This document shows, piece after piece, positions 23,813-34,295 of a stretch of 64,000 nt of DNA; within the stretch, counting starts at the first letter, position 1; each line of letters begins with the position of its first letter. Under the pieces are notes generated by a model. It made no database searches and was not told where the DNA came from. It saw nothing but the letters and a program-made list of their open reading frames with translations. The position numbers were made by a program, and so were the translations under genes. Source of the stretch: Candidatus Sulfotelmatobacter sp. Lineage in GTDB: Bacteria > Acidobacteriota > Terriglobia > Terriglobales > Acidobacteriaceae. The stretch lies in NCBI GenBank assembly GCA_030041475.1, contig JASHNU010000089.1:47756-111755 (forward strand). Direction: 5' to 3'.

Positions 23813-24361
23813 ATGAGCCGGAACGTCGACAAATTCAACCCAGCCGTACTCCCTGCAGATGTGATGAAAGGGTTTGAACACGACGAGAAACCTGCTTCTG
23901 CGCCCAAACACTTTCTCTATCCCGGGCAACTCTTTGTGTCGCGCGAGCCGGCCGTCATCACCACCATCCTGGGATCCTGCGCCGCTTTATGCCTCTGGGA
24001 CCGGCGCAAAAAAATCGGCGGCATGAACCACTATTTGCTGCCGGAGGGAACCGACAACGGGCCGAACCGCTTGCGCTACGGAAACATTGCCAATCCGGCG
24101 CTGCTGAACGAACTGCTGGCGATGGGGTGCAAGGTTGAGGACCTGCAGGCCAAGCTTTTCGGCGGATCCAGCGCATTTTCGGCCAATCCCTCGGAGTCAG
24201 TCGGCACCAGAAATTCCCAGCTCGCGGAAGAATTCTTGCGCGGCGCTGGCATTCGCCTGGTGGCCAAGGATGTGATGGGAAAGCGCGGGCGGAAATTGAT
24301 CTTTCACACGGAGGATGGCATCACCCTGATTCGGGATTTTGCCGAGCCGCCAGCCCTGTAG
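23813..24361 (+). CDS. cheD: chemoreceptor glutamine deamidase CheD
   Basis: Protein of 182 aa. CheD deamidates glutamines on chemoreceptors, with a Cys-His-Thr triad. All are visible: T50 and C56 in VITTILGSCAALCLWD, H73 in GGMNHYLLP. The spacing from Cys to His (17) is that of Thermotoga CheD, from memory. An extra N-terminal 30 residues precede the core. The following segment NRLRYGNIANPALLNELLA is also family-typical. It sits 18 bases after the GAF gene and 42 before cheA. Firm assignment. Confidence 0.9.
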   Translation: MSRNVDKFNPAVLPADVMKGFEHDEKPASAPKHFLYPGQLFVSREPAVITTILGSCAALCLWDRRKKIGGMNHYLLPEGTDNGPNRLRYGNIANPALLNELLAMGCKVEDLQAKLFGGSSAFSANPSESVGTRNSQLAEEFLRGAGIRLVAKDVMGKRGRKLIFHTEDGITLIRDFAEPPAL

Positions 24362-24403
24362 GTTGCCTGGCTTGAGGTGCAGAGGTTTAGAGAAGAGAGC
24401 ACG

Positions 24404-26065
24404 ATGGATTTTGATCGCGATGCAGTTCTGACATCGTTTGTGGCCGAGACCCAGGAGGGCCTGGACCTCATGGAGCAGTCGCTGCTGGCCATGGAATCCA
24501 GGTCCGGAGGCACAGAACTGCTCGATGATGTTTTTCGTGTGGCTCACACGCTCAAGGGAAACGCCACCTCCCTGGAACTCGACGATCTCAAAGGCTTCGC
24601 CCACGCAGTGGAGGACCTGCTGGACGTGCTGCGCGAGCAAAACGCGGAAGTCAGCGCGGACGTAATTTCCCTCTTGCTCAAGGCGGTCGATGAGCTGCGC
24701 GCCTTGGTCGCCGCGACTCCTGCGGGAAGTCCAACGCTCACTCCGGAACAGCAGCAACTTAGAAAGCAAATCGGCACCCAGGTTGCGTCACGATCACAAC
24801 GAGTGATGGCGCCCAACCCGAGGACAGAGACCGAACAGACCGCGAGTGGAGCCGCAACCGTTGCCGCGCCAGCCCCCAGCCGCACACTGCGTACTGACAT
24901 CGACAAACTCGACCGCATGTTGAACCTCACGGGAGAAATCGTCATCGCTCAGGGGCGCCTACGCCGCATGATCGACAACGTTGGCGGTGAACTGGGACGC
25001 GACCTGCTCGAGATGCAGGGAGAGACAGAGCGCCTCTTCCACGACCTGCAGGATGAAGTCATGCGGGTACGGCTGGTTCCGATCGGCACCATGCTGCGCC
25101 AGAACCTGCGCGCCGTGCGCGACCTCGCCAACAGCCACAGCAAGCTGGCGCGGGTCGAAGTAGTTGGAGGGGATGTCGAGGTTGACACTACGATCCTGGA
25201 ACACCTGAAAGACGCCGTCCTGCATATGATCCGCAATGCCATCGACCATGGCATCGAAGCTCCGCCGGTGCGCAAGAAGAAAGGCAAGAACCCTTGTGGC
25301 CTCATCAACGTCTCGGCGGCTCATGTCGGCGGCTATGTGGTGGTTACCCTGCATGACGACGGCGCCGGATTGAATCGGGCCAAGATTCTGCAGAAGGCGA
25401 AGCAGTTGGGATTCTTCCAGAACGCCGACCCGACCTCGGACTCGGAACTCTATCAGGTCTTGTTCCGTCCGGGATTTTCGACGGCCGAACTGGTCACGGA
25501 ACTTTCGGGACGGGGCGTGGGCCTGGACGTGGTGAAACGGAATGTAGAAGCCTTGCACGGAACCGTGGAGATCGATAGTGAAGAGGGCCGTAGCACGACG
25601 GTCACGATCCGGCTTCCACTCACACTCGCAATCATCGACGGATTCTCAGTGCAGGCCGGCAGTGACACATACGTCGTTCCGCAGCAGTACGTGGTCGAGT
25701 GCACGGAACTGCCGAGCGCCCAGGGAAGACCAGGGAACAGCGGTGTTCTCAATCTGCGCGGCACGGCCCTACCCTACATCCGGTTACGCGAGGTGTTCGG
25801 CCAATCGGCCGCAACCGCAGGTCGAGAGAACGTAGTGGTCGTGAGGGTTGGCGACTTTCAGGCGGGGATTGCGGTTGATCAACTGCTCGGCGGCATGCAG
25901 GCGGTCATCAAGCCCCTGGGCAAGGTGTTTCGTGGAGTTTCAGGCATTGCGGGTTCGACGATTCTGGGCGACGGAAAAGTCGGCCTGATCATTGACGTGC
26001 CGGGTCTGTTGCAGGGCATGATGCAGTCCGGTTTGCAGGCGAAATCGGCAAGCGCAGTTCACTGA
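24404..26065 (+). CDS. cheA: chemotaxis histidine kinase CheA
   Basis: Protein of 553 aa, start 24404 with AGAAGAG upstream. P1 Hpt domain with phospho-acceptor H48 ([16 protein letters not shown]). There is no P2 CheY-binding domain: the linker from about 110 to 165 is low-complexity Ala/Thr/Glu. Then P3 dimerisation ([20 protein letters not shown]), P4 kinase with N box [15 protein letters not shown]1 [13 protein letters not shown] and G2 [18 protein letters not shown], and P5 CheW-like domain ([19 protein letters not shown]). Loss of P2 is seen in simpler chemosensory systems. Neighbours cheD, mcp and cheW complete the array. Confidence 0.92.
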   Translation: MDFDRDAVLTSFVAETQEGLDLMEQSLLAMESRSGGTELLDDVFRVAHTLKGNATSLELDDLKGFAHAVEDLLDVLREQNAEVSADVISLLLKAVDELRALVAATPAGSPTLTPEQQQLRKQIGTQVASRSQRVMAPNPRTETEQTASGAATVAAPAPSRTLRTDIDKLDRMLNLTGEIVIAQGRLRRMIDNVGGELGRDLLEMQGETERLFHDLQDEVMRVRLVPIGTMLRQNLRAVRDLANSHSKLARVEVVGGDVEVDTTILEHLKDAVLHMIRNAIDHGIEAPPVRKKKGKNPCGLINVSAAHVGGYVVVTLHDDGAGLNRAKILQKAKQLGFFQNADPTSDSELYQVLFRPGFSTAELVTELSGRGVGLDVVKRNVEALHGTVEIDSEEGRSTTVTIRLPLTLAIIDGFSVQAGSDTYVVPQQYVVECTELPSAQGRPGNSGVLNLRGTALPYIRLREVFGQSAATAGRENVVVVRVGDFQAGIAVDQLLGGMQAVIKPLGKVFRGVSGIAGSTILGDGKVGLIIDVPGLLQGMMQSGLQAKSASAVH

Positions 26066-26084
26066 GAGAGAAAGGTTCACGGCT

Positions 26085-27734
26085 ATGAAGACTTGGCAGG
26101 ATTGGAAGATCGGCACCAGATTGGGCATCCTTTTCGGATCATTCTTGTTGGTCCTGGTGGTATTGGGCGCGGCAGGACTTACGTGGCTTGGCCGCCTCAA
26201 CGAAAGCACGACGGCGGAACTGCAAAATCGCTTCAACATCACCAAGCTGACCAACAACACCATCGCGAATTCCACCGACAACGCCCGCATCACACTGCAG
26301 TTGTTTGAGACCAAAGATCCGGACGCGGAGAAAAATCTGAATGAGCAAAATGACGCCATCAGCCGTCAGATCGGTGTGGAAGTTGCCGAGATCGAAAAGA
26401 GCCTGAGTTCTCAAAAAGAGCGCGATCTATTCGCAACCGTCACCCAGAATCGCAACTTCTATGTCTCTGCCAGGAACAAAGCAAAACAATTGCTAGCCGA
26501 CAAAAAGCGCGACCAAGCGATGAACGTCTTGATGAACGAAGTCATGCCGGACCTGGCGGTCTATCGCGCTTCCTGGATCAAGTTCATTGATCTTCAGTCT
26601 GAGGCTGTGCAAAAGGCCATCAAGGACAGCGCAGACGCCTATGCGCGCGCGCGGCGGATCGCGCTTGTCGTCTTCACCCTCACGCTGCTTCTGGCCGGCT
26701 TTGGCGCATTCTCCGTCACGCGCACCATTACCGTGCCGATCCAGCAAGCGGTAGGACACGCCGAGGCGATCGCTGCCGGCGACCTGAACCGGACGATTCA
26801 GGTGACCGACATGTCCGAAACCGGTAAGTTACTGCGTTCGATGCAGGATATGAGCACGAAACTCTCGGCCATCATCCGCGATGTGCGGGAGGGATCATCG
26901 GCGGTGGCTTCGGCCGCAGCGCAAGTCTCGGCTTCGTCGCAGAGCCTGTCACAGGGCACGAGCGAACAGGCCGCCTCGGTCGAAGAAACCAGTGCCAGCC
27001 TCGAGCAGATGAATGCTTCCATCACACAGAACGCCGAAAACAGCCGCAAGGTTGAGCAAGTGGCCGAAAAGGGTTCACATGCTGCAGAAGACAGCGGCGA
27101 AGCAGTGCAGGAGACGCTGGTAGCGATGAAGCAGATTGCCGCCAAAATCTCCGTCATCGAAGACATTGCTTATCAGACGAACCTGCTGGCGCTGAACGCC
27201 GCGATTGAAGCCGCACGTGCTGGCGATCAGGGACGCGGTTTTGCAGTCGTTGCCGTCGAGGTTCGCAAGCTCGCCGAAAGAAGCCAGGTGGCCGCGAAGG
27301 AAATCAGCGATCTGGCCGCGAACAGTGTGTCAGTCGCGGAACGGTCCGGACAACTGCTAGCCGAACTCGTACCGGCGATCCGCAGAACGGCGGAACTGGT
27401 GCAGGAAGTGACGGCGGCCTCTTCCGAACAATCCTCGGGAGTCACGCAGATCAATCGGGCCATGTCGCAGGTTGACAGCGTGACGCAGCGGAACGCATCG
27501 TCTGCGGAAGAGCTTTCGAGTACCGCAGAAGAGCTGGCCGCACAGTCCGAGCAACTGCAGCAACTGATGACGTTCTTCCATGTGGCGGAAGACAAGTCGA
27601 CTGACCATGACGCGGACAAGAAGCGCTGGGCGGCACTTCCCCATCTCAAGACACTAAAGATGGGGCTGGGCGAGCTCAAGCCGTCAACGCAGCCTGCCAA
27701 GGCGGTGGAGCAGCCCGGGTTTGCACGATTCTAA
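26085..27734 (+). CDS. methyl-accepting chemotaxis protein
   Basis: Chemoreceptor of 549 aa. TM1 at about 13-35 ([19 protein letters not shown]), a periplasmic four-helix-bundle-type sensor region to about 190, TM2 ([20 protein letters not shown]) and a HAMP domain ([20 protein letters not shown]). The signalling tip is [20 protein letters not shown] followed by [18 protein letters not shown]. Methylation helices lie on either side. It lacks the C-terminal NWETF-type CheR tether and ends in a basic Pro/Ala tail. Sole receptor in the cluster, so it likely defines the signal. Confidence 0.92.
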   Translation: MKTWQDWKIGTRLGILFGSFLLVLVVLGAAGLTWLGRLNESTTAELQNRFNITKLTNNTIANSTDNARITLQLFETKDPDAEKNLNEQNDAISRQIGVEVAEIEKSLSSQKERDLFATVTQNRNFYVSARNKAKQLLADKKRDQAMNVLMNEVMPDLAVYRASWIKFIDLQSEAVQKAIKDSADAYARARRIALVVFTLTLLLAGFGAFSVTRTITVPIQQAVGHAEAIAAGDLNRTIQVTDMSETGKLLRSMQDMSTKLSAIIRDVREGSSAVASAAAQVSASSQSLSQGTSEQAASVEETSASLEQMNASITQNAENSRKVEQVAEKGSHAAEDSGEAVQETLVAMKQIAAKISVIEDIAYQTNLLALNAAIEAARAGDQGRGFAVVAVEVRKLAERSQVAAKEISDLAANSVSVAERSGQLLAELVPAIRRTAELVQEVTAASSEQSSGVTQINRAMSQVDSVTQRNASSAEELSSTAEELAAQSEQLQQLMTFFHVAEDKSTDHDADKKRWAALPHLKTLKMGLGELKPSTQPAKAVEQPGFARF

Positions 27735-27803
27735 ACGGGCCTGACGTAAACGACTGGTCACTAAGACGCAGAGCACGACAGCAACGCATTTGAAGGAGCA
27801 GAT

Positions 27804-28370
27804 ATGGAAGCGGTCAAGGAAGTCACGCCGCAGCCGGTGAGCCACGGACAGTACCTGACCTTTTATGTTGCCGGCGAAGAGTATGCGGTCAACATTTTGA
27901 AGGTCAAGGAAATCATCGAGTTCGACACGGTCACCGTGGTGCCCAACACCGCGCCCTGGATTCGCGGAGTCACTAATCTGCGCGGCAATGTGGTTCCGGT
28001 GATCGATCTGGCGGTGAAGTTCGGATTGCCGGCGAGCCAGACCTCGAAGTTCTCCTGCATCGTCATCACCGAAGTCTCTTACAACGGCGACAGGCTAACC
28101 ATGGGCGTCATGGCAGACTCGGTAAGCCAAGTGCTCGATTTCCTGGAAAACGAAATCGAGGCAACTCCGCCCTTCGGAACTCGTGTGCGACTCGAATTTT
28201 TGCTGGGCATGGGAAAGATGAACAAGAAATTCTGCCTGATTCTCGATATCGACAAAGTTCTTTCTGCTGATGAAATCGTCGCGGTGACGGACTCAGTGAA
28301 GACGCTTCCGGCCGAAACCGTTTCGCCCCGTTCCAAGTCTGGCAAGCGCGCCGCCGAACCGGGAGCCTAA
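27804..28370 (+). CDS. cheW: CheW coupling protein
   Basis: Protein of 188 aa with GAAGGAGCAG before the ATG. The CheW SH3-like domain is plain: YLTFYVAGEEYAVNILKVKE, APWIRGVTNLRGNVVPVIDL, and a C-terminal strand FCLILDIDKVLSADE. It links CheA to the chemoreceptor. The C-terminal 30 residues are a polar extension. It precedes cheR by 2 bases. Firm assignment. Confidence 0.92.
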   Translation: MEAVKEVTPQPVSHGQYLTFYVAGEEYAVNILKVKEIIEFDTVTVVPNTAPWIRGVTNLRGNVVPVIDLAVKFGLPASQTSKFSCIVITEVSYNGDRLTMGVMADSVSQVLDFLENEIEATPPFGTRVRLEFLLGMGKMNKKFCLILDIDKVLSADEIVAVTDSVKTLPAETVSPRSKSGKRAAEPGA

Positions 28371-28372
28371 CG

Positions 28373-29299
28373 TTGCCCGCGAGCGCGCCCCGTCGCAAAC
28401 GGTCGGGCCTTGTGCCCGACCCCGCCGCAGGCGTACCAGATCCTTCGGGATTTTCGGTGTCGCCCGCGCTCTTCGGAAAATTCCAGCAGCTCATTCATCA
28501 GGAAACCGGCATCTGGCTGGGCGATACCAAGTCGGCGCTCCTGTGCGGGCGCCTGTCGCGGCGGCTGCGCGTGCTGCAAATTCCATCGCTCGATGAATAC
28601 TACGAACTGGTCACCTTGGCCGATCAACACGACGAGCGCGTGTTGATGATCGACGCGATTACCACCAACGAAACGCGGTTTTTTCGCGATCCCAGGCACT
28701 TCGAATTTCTGGAGAGCCGGGTGATTCCACGCTGGCGCACGGAAGCCCAGCAGGGATCGCGCACAAAAACCGTCCGCGTGTGGAGCGCGGGTTGCTCGTC
28801 TGGCGAAGAACCATATTCCCTTGCGATGCTTTTGGCGAGACACCTTCCGGTCGAGCAAGGCTGGAGCGTGGCCATCTTCGCTACCGACATCTCCACTCGA
28901 ATTCTGGCGCAGGCGCGCATCGGGATCTACAACATCGCGAAATCTTCCGACATTCCCGAACCCCTGCTGAAGGACTACATGCTCAAGGGCGTGGACCAGC
29001 AGGATGGCCAGATGAAGGTCAGGCCGGAAATCCAGGCCGTGGTTGATTTCCAGAAGTTGAATCTCGCTCACGGACCTTATCCACCGCAGGCGCACTTCGA
29101 CATAATTTTCTGCCGCAATGTGCTGATCTATTTTGATCTCGAATCGAAGCAAAAAGTGGTGGAGCACTTGACCCGCTGCCTTGTGCGCAATGGACTTCTT
29201 TTCGTGGGGCAGGCGGAAAACCTGAGCAGCATGAACTCGCACTTAAAGAGCTTGGTCCCGGCAGTATACGCGCGGGCGGGAGAGCATCTTGGTTATTAA
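28373..29299 (+). CDS. cheR: chemotaxis methyltransferase CheR
   Basis: SAM-dependent methyltransferase (308 aa) that methylates chemoreceptor glutamates. It starts at TTG 28373 with GGGAG seven bases upstream, two bases after the cheW stop. The N-terminal CheR helix bundle (FSVSPALFGKFQQLIHQETG) is followed by TTNETRFFRD, the SAM loop VWSAGCSSGEEPYSLAM, FATDISTRILAQAR and FCRNVLIYFD. The C-terminus overlaps cheB by 11 bases. Firm assignment. Confidence 0.92.
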   Translation: MPASAPRRKRSGLVPDPAAGVPDPSGFSVSPALFGKFQQLIHQETGIWLGDTKSALLCGRLSRRLRVLQIPSLDEYYELVTLADQHDERVLMIDAITTNETRFFRDPRHFEFLESRVIPRWRTEAQQGSRTKTVRVWSAGCSSGEEPYSLAMLLARHLPVEQGWSVAIFATDISTRILAQARIGIYNIAKSSDIPEPLLKDYMLKGVDQQDGQMKVRPEIQAVVDFQKLNLAHGPYPPQAHFDIIFCRNVLIYFDLESKQKVVEHLTRCLVRNGLLFVGQAENLSSMNSHLKSLVPAVYARAGEHLGY

Positions 29300-30455
29300 T
29301 TCAAGCCAGATGCCGCCCGAGTCTTCTTCACCTCGGATCGGCGAACACGGATCGCGCACCCGGCAGCCGGAAAAGTTGCACGTGCTGGTCGTGGACGACT
29401 CCGCTACGGTCCGTCAGGTGATGCAGGCGATTCTGCAGACGGATCGAAGAATCACAGTCAGCGTCGCCTCCGATCCGCTCATCGCTGGCGTCAAAATGCA
29501 GAAGGACCGACCGGACGTAGTCATCACCGACCTGGAAATGCCGCGCATGGATGGCCTGACTTTTCTGCGCAAAATCATGGCGGAGTCGCCACTGCCCGTG
29601 GTGGTCTGCTCCGGCCTCGCCGCCAAAGGCACAGACCTTGCACTGCGCGCTCTGGAAGAAGGTGCAGTTGAAGTCATCACCAAGCCGAAGTTGGGAGTGC
29701 GCGACTTTCTGCACGAGTCGGCAGTGCTTCTGCTCGACGTCGTATGGAGTGCAGCCGAAGCCAGGATCATCCCTCGGCAAAGGATCGCAACACCGGCCCG
29801 GCTTAACGCCGATGCGGTGCTGCCATTGCGCGCAAAGCAGCGCGACTGGAATCCCTCCCACGGCCTGATTGCAGTTGGCGCCTCGACCGGTGGCACCGAG
29901 GCCCTGCGTGTTTTCCTCTCAGCAATGCCGCCGGACTGCCCGCCCATTGTCGTGGTTCAGCACATGCCGGAGAATTTCACGCGCGCGTTCGCCGAACGCC
30001 TGAACCAGGATTGCACCATCGCAGTCAGCGAGGCGCGGGATGACGTCCCATTGCGCCCCGGCATCGCACTGATTGCGCCCGGCAATTATCACTGCGTCGT
30101 CAACAGCCACGGTGCAAACCTTCTGGTTAACATCATGGATGGGCCTCTGGTGTCGCGGCACCGGCCGAGCGTCGATGTGCTCTTTCGCTCCGTCGCCGTC
30201 AGTGCAGGACGAAACGCGGTCGGGGTGATCATGACCGGAATGGGTGACGATGGAGCGCAGGGATTGCTTGAGATGAAGCAGACCGGCGCCCTCACCATGG
30301 CCCAGGACGAAGCCACTTGCGTTGTGTTCGGAATGCCTCGCGAAGCCATCGAGCGCGGCGCCGTCGATCTGGTCTTGCCGCTGGAGCAAATCGCACGCGC
30401 AGCCCTGGATTCCCTCACCGCCGAGGGAAAGCACCGTGCACAAGCGGGGAACTGA
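29289..30455 (+). CDS. cheB: chemotaxis methylesterase/deamidase CheB
   Basis: Protein of 388 aa starting at TTG 29289 (GGGAGAG upstream), overlapping cheR; ATG 29310 is an alternative. Receiver domain: acidic pair D36/D37 (VLVVDDSATV), phospho-acceptor D81 (VITDLEMPRMDG). The C-terminal esterase shows the triad S199 (GASTGG), H225 (VQHMPENF) and D320 (MTGMGDDG). It removes methyl groups set by CheR, with CheD as partner. Last certain gene of the chemosensory operon. Confidence 0.92.
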   Translation: MVINSSQMPPESSSPRIGEHGSRTRQPEKLHVLVVDDSATVRQVMQAILQTDRRITVSVASDPLIAGVKMQKDRPDVVITDLEMPRMDGLTFLRKIMAESPLPVVVCSGLAAKGTDLALRALEEGAVEVITKPKLGVRDFLHESAVLLLDVVWSAAEARIIPRQRIATPARLNADAVLPLRAKQRDWNPSHGLIAVGASTGGTEALRVFLSAMPPDCPPIVVVQHMPENFTRAFAERLNQDCTIAVSEARDDVPLRPGIALIAPGNYHCVVNSHGANLLVNIMDGPLVSRHRPSVDVLFRSVAVSAGRNAVGVIMTGMGDDGAQGLLEMKQTGALTMAQDEATCVVFGMPREAIERGAVDLVLPLEQIARAALDSLTAEGKHRAQAGN

Positions 30456-30729
30456 GTTCCGACTCGCACAGCAAGACGTAAGTTACGGGAATGTTGCGGA
30501 TGCGAAGCCGCGTCCGCTCCGAAGCCGTCGCCCCGCCGCAATTCATCGTCTGATTGCCCGGCCTACAGGGCGTTGGGAAAGCGGCCGGTAACTCCGAAGT
30601 CCTATGCCGAGAGTCATCTGTCCGCGCCCGGATCGAAAAACTACGATTAAGAGTCGTTAGGAATTGGGCGAGGCAAGCATAGCCGCAGCCTTGTCATTGC
30701 TTCAAATTTGCCTTAGAAGGGAACCGACT

Positions 30730-30891
30730 ATGGCGACTGGCGCCAAACCCGCTCTCGATCCGAATGTGAAAACCCAAGCCGAGGGTGCAGAGAGATCCGA
30801 TACAAAGCCAACAACGTTCGTCCAGAAGATCATCCATCAGTTGACCAAGATCTTCGAACACAACGAGCGTCTCGGGGTCACCCGCGAGTAG
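30730..30891 (+). CDS. small hypothetical protein
   Basis: Possible 53-aa protein starting at ATG 30730 with GAAGGG eight bases upstream. It has a disordered polar N-terminus and an amphipathic helix near the end (TFVQKIIHQLTKIFEHNERL). It lies 274 bases after cheB, where I see no other gene. Too short for a family call; supported only by its ribosome-binding site and reasonable composition. Confidence 0.35.
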   Translation: MATGAKPALDPNVKTQAEGAERSDTKPTTFVQKIIHQLTKIFEHNERLGVTRE

Positions 30892-31293
30892 GGATCAGTC
30901 GCCAGTAAAAGCGCTGGGCTGCGCGCTCGCCCTGAATCGACCAGCCATTTCCCTACGATCAGCACTTCAAATTGTTCACTTTCCGCAGTGGAGAGGAACA
31001 CCCGGTCAAGGATCAAAATTTCCGTACACCTGCCCACCCTGTCTCGCTCTGCGCTTCCCGCAACTGAGGGTGTGGTTTCGGGCATAAGCGCGCGCGGTCC
31101 CTTCACTGGGAGTGGAATCATTGACAAAGCTTGACTGTCCTTAAGGCCGCGTTTCCCTAGGCGGCGGACAACGGCCTGCACGAGAGAAGACACCACGAGC
31201 GCCGGCCTTCTAAAGGGATAGCAAACTGCGCTGGAAGCAACGAACGAGCAGGGACAGCCGGGCGGAAAAATTGGGGAGATTACGAAATCGCGG
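30892..31293. other. intergenic region between convergent clusters
   Basis: About 400 bases separating the chemosensory cluster (plus strand) from the end of the polysaccharide locus (minus strand). No convincing frame, strong terminator hairpin or RNA motif is seen. The minus-strand frame through 30837-31196 lacks a start signal and protein-like composition. Confidence 0.4.
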
Positions 31294-32904
31294 CTAGAGA
31301 GCTCTTAACAACTGCTTCAAGACCTTGCCCGAACTGTTCTTGGGCAGGCTCTGGATTACGGCAATGTCGCGGGGCACGAGCGGCGGCGGCATATTTTTCC
31401 TACAGAAGAGATACAAGCTTTCTTTGAGTCCATTGCCGTTGGCGGCTCGAGGAACTACAAATGCTTTCACAGCTTCGCCGAGGATTTCATCGGGGATTCC
31501 AATCACCGCTGCCTCCAGCACCTCTTCGCACGCAAGCAGTTGATCCTCGATCTGGCGGCAACTCATGCGTTTTCCTCCGCATTTCAGAAAATCTTTTGCA
31601 CGATCCACAATGTAGATGAATCCGTCCTCATCTACGGTCGCCAGGTCTCCCGTGTATAGCTTGCCATAGCGAAACGGATTGGCATGCTCATCTGTGGCAG
31701 GCGCAGCCGAGGGCCAGTAACCGAGCGCAACGTTTTCTCCTTCGGCCACAATCTCGCCAACCTGGCCAGGGCTGACTTCCCCGCCCGATTCGCTCAGAAC
31801 GCGTAGTGTCACTCCAGGAATTCCTTTTCCGATTGAGCTGAGCTTCGTGTCCAAAAATTCGGGAGGCAGATAGGAAAGCCGCGCGGTCGCTTCAGTTTGG
31901 CCGTACATGATAAAAATTTGAGTTTGGGGCAGGGCTTGCTGGAGCTCTCTTATAAAGGTTGGCGGCAGGTGTCCTCCGGCCTGCTGCACGTAACGCAGGT
32001 GAGGAAACGATTTCTTGCGCAGGCTCGAGTTGCGAAGCAAGATTTGAAAGTGACTAGGCACACCGGCAAATCCCGAGCACTCGGTGGCAATCATCCGCTT
32101 AAGAATGACCTCAGGATATGTAAAGCGCGAATCCAGCACCAGTTCCCCGCCACAGCGCAGGTGAGTGTGCAGCAAGGAAGTTCCGAAACAATAGTGAAAT
32201 GGCAGCACGGTCATGATGCGATCGTTCGCTGTCAGTCCCAGATATTGAATGATCGACTCCGTGTTAGCCATGATATTCCGGTGCGACACCATGACTCCGC
32301 GCGGTTTTCCGGTCGATCCGGAAGTGAACATCAGGGCCGCCAGATCATCCGGTGAAATCGTGGGAAGAGAGGGCACGGGATGAGGCGAGGCCCGTTCCGA
32401 GGTAAGGTCAGCGAAACTTGTTTGTGAGAAAAGGTTCGATAGAGGTGGGCACTTGTGATCGGTCACTATATGGACCGCATCCAGCCTGTCATCGTTCCGC
32501 GCAGCAAACGACGCTTGAGCCATCACCATCCGCGGTGCGGTCACATCGAGGACGTACTCAAAATCCGGCGGTGAAATTGCCGGCGGCAAAGGCACGCACA
32601 CCAGGCCAGCCCGCAAAATCCCCAAATAGGCGGCGACCCAGAACAGCGAGTTCTCGCTGACTAGAACAACGCGATCCCCTCTGACGCATCCGGCTTCGAT
32701 AAGGTAGCCAGCAATCGAACTGGTAGCGGCCTGCAACTCGCCGTAGGTATGCTCCCGGTTCAGCGGCCGAAGCGCAATTCGGTTGGGCGCCTTGCCTTCG
32801 AGAAGGAAGTCAGTGACGTTGGTCATGAGACTTTCAGGCATGCTCCTTGCCAGCGACGCGATGATAGACGGGGCAACTTCGAGGAACATGAAGGAATCCT
32901 TCAC
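31294..32904 (-). CDS. AMP-dependent acyl ligase of the polysaccharide locus
   Basis: ANL-superfamily adenylating enzyme (536 aa), activating a carboxylic or amino acid as the adenylate. Motifs: ALMFTSGSTGKPRGVMVSHR (ATP loop), FHYCFGTSLLHTHL, MYGQTEATARLSYLPPEF, LYTGDLATVDEDGFIYIVDR and the C-terminal lysine in KNSSGKVLKQLL. Its start overlaps the NadE-like stop by 4 bases, and an acyl carrier protein comes just before, so loading of an acyl or aminoacyl group onto that carrier is the likely job. This resembles ligases found in exosortase-linked capsule loci, but no exosortase is in the window. Substrate unknown. Confidence 0.8.
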   Translation of the reverse strand: MKDSFMFLEVAPSIIASLARSMPESLMTNVTDFLLEGKAPNRIALRPLNREHTYGELQAATSSIAGYLIEAGCVRGDRVVLVSENSLFWVAAYLGILRAGLVCVPLPPAISPPDFEYVLDVTAPRMVMAQASFAARNDDRLDAVHIVTDHKCPPLSNLFSQTSFADLTSERASPHPVPSLPTISPDDLAALMFTSGSTGKPRGVMVSHRNIMANTESIIQYLGLTANDRIMTVLPFHYCFGTSLLHTHLRCGGELVLDSRFTYPEVILKRMIATECSGFAGVPSHFQILLRNSSLRKKSFPHLRYVQQAGGHLPPTFIRELQQALPQTQIFIMYGQTEATARLSYLPPEFLDTKLSSIGKGIPGVTLRVLSESGGEVSPGQVGEIVAEGENVALGYWPSAAPATDEHANPFRYGKLYTGDLATVDEDGFIYIVDRAKDFLKCGGKRMSCRQIEDQLLACEEVLEAAVIGIPDEILGEAVKAFVVPRAANGNGLKESLYLFCRKNMPPPLVPRDIAVIQSLPKNSSGKVLKQLLRAL

Positions 32905-33920
32905 AGGCCATGTACTTCTTCAATCAGCGCAGGCGCAGCGCGGAGGTATCTCGCTACCGCTCGTTTCGAGTCGATCATCTTATACGCCCGCTCAATTTCT
33001 TTTTCGTCGAGATCCGCGGCCAAGGCGATTTCCGCCGCAGCGATGCCGTTGTTTTTCCCATAGAGGCAAAGGTCCATCTTTTCCAGCGGGAGCGAAAAGT
33101 AAAACTCCTCCTGCGACTGCTCCAGCGAGTATGTGTCGGTGGTTGATGGCCGGTTGCGAATTTCCTGCGGAACGCCTAAGTACTCAGCTAACTGGTAGAC
33201 CTGCGATTTGTAAACATGTGCGATGGGTTTGAAGTCGGCAGCGCCGTCTCCGTTTTTCACAAAGAAGCCCTGGTCATATTCCAGGCGATTTGGCGTTCCG
33301 GCTACCGCGTATTGCATGAGGTCGGCGTAGTAGTACTCGATCATCTTGCGGGTGCGCTGCTTGAAATTCGTAGCGGCTACAATGCCCAGATAGGCATTCA
33401 GGCTGAGCCTCACTTTTTTCTGTTTGCCATCCGGAGATTCCACTACAACCGAAAATATGGCATAGCGGTCCGCCTCCACCATGTTGGGAAGCACGATTTT
33501 GCTCTTGTATCCAGCGCTGTATTCCGGGACTACTTCCCGAATGGCGGCGTCGCGCCGTTCGTAACAGCGTGCACCTTTTAGGATCGGACTGATATCCTCC
33601 AGCACTGGGCGCGTACCCAGCGCATCGGCCACCGCTCGCCCCAACCGTAAACTGTCCGGCGAAGAATCCGCTTCGGGCATGAGAAGAATCAGAACTCGTT
33701 CTTTGCCCAAGGCGCGGGCACAAAGGAAAGCGACAACTGTACTGTCAATGCCGCCAGAGACACCGACTACCGCACCCTTGCGCTTGAGCTGGTTGAAGAC
33801 GATTTCCCGTAAGCGCGACGTAATCTTTTCAGTTTCGCGCGCTGCGTCGATTCGCAAAAGGTCAGCAGATATAGCCCGAGCAGATACAGACCCCGCAGAT
33901 ACAGACGAAGATGCGCTCAT
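32901..33920 (-). CDS. NAD synthase-like ATP-pyrophosphatase
   Basis: Protein of 339 aa of the NadE family without a glutaminase domain. The PP-loop GVSGGIDSTVVAFLCA, GIVAATNFKQRTRKMIEYYY, TPNRLEYDQGFFVKNGDGAA and PIAHVYKSQVYQLAEYLG match NadE blocks. Both ends overlap neighbours by 4 bases (acyl carrier protein and AMP-ligase), so it belongs to a dedicated module. It may make NAD, or the fold may have been recruited to amidate an intermediate. The N-terminal 25 residues are a Ser/Ala repeat-like tail. Confidence 0.8.
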   Translation of the reverse strand: MSASSSVSAGSVSARAISADLLRIDAARETEKITSRLREIVFNQLKRKGAVVGVSGGIDSTVVAFLCARALGKERVLILLMPEADSSPDSLRLGRAVADALGTRPVLEDISPILKGARCYERRDAAIREVVPEYSAGYKSKIVLPNMVEADRYAIFSVVVESPDGKQKKVRLSLNAYLGIVAATNFKQRTRKMIEYYYADLMQYAVAGTPNRLEYDQGFFVKNGDGAADFKPIAHVYKSQVYQLAEYLGVPQEIRNRPSTTDTYSLEQSQEEFYFSLPLEKMDLCLYGKNNGIAAAEIALAADLDEKEIERAYKMIDSKRAVARYLRAAPALIEEVHGL

Positions 33921-34228
33921 GCGTTCCCTCCTTGCATGGTTGTCTGAAGCTCAGCGACATTACCTTCCTCCTCTGAACTCAGCTTTCGCGCCAGATAGGC
34001 CGTAACATTCTTGATGGAATCCAGGTTGTCCGGATGCAGTTCCTCATCTTCCACGGTTATCCCGTAGGTCTCCTCCAGGAAAGAAACTAGCTGCAGTACG
34101 CCGGTGGAGTCGATGATGCCTTCGTTTAGGAAAGAATCACTGTCACCGAATATTTGCTCCCGTCCATAGAGAAAATTGCACGCAATGAAATTGCGAATCT
34201 CACTGGCAAAGTTGTTTGACATAGGCAT
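33917..34228 (-). CDS. acyl carrier protein
   Basis: Protein of 103 aa with the phosphopantetheine attachment serine S41 in GIIDSTGVLQLVSFLEE, the classic DSxxxxxL/V helix II pattern, and a helical bundle on either side. Its stop overlaps the start of the NadE-like gene. It is 12-25 residues longer at the C-terminus than housekeeping AcpP and clearly a specialised carrier. It probably holds the product of the AMP-ligase two genes downstream. Confidence 0.85.
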   Translation of the reverse strand: MPMSNNFASEIRNFIACNFLYGREQIFGDSDSFLNEGIIDSTGVLQLVSFLEETYGITVEDEELHPDNLDSIKNVTAYLARKLSSEEEGNVAELQTTMQGGNA

Positions 34229-34295
34229 GGATGGCCCTCTTTAGTGTGTGCGATAAAAAGTGCGTGTGCGCAAGGGAGGCGACGGGGGCGACCAG

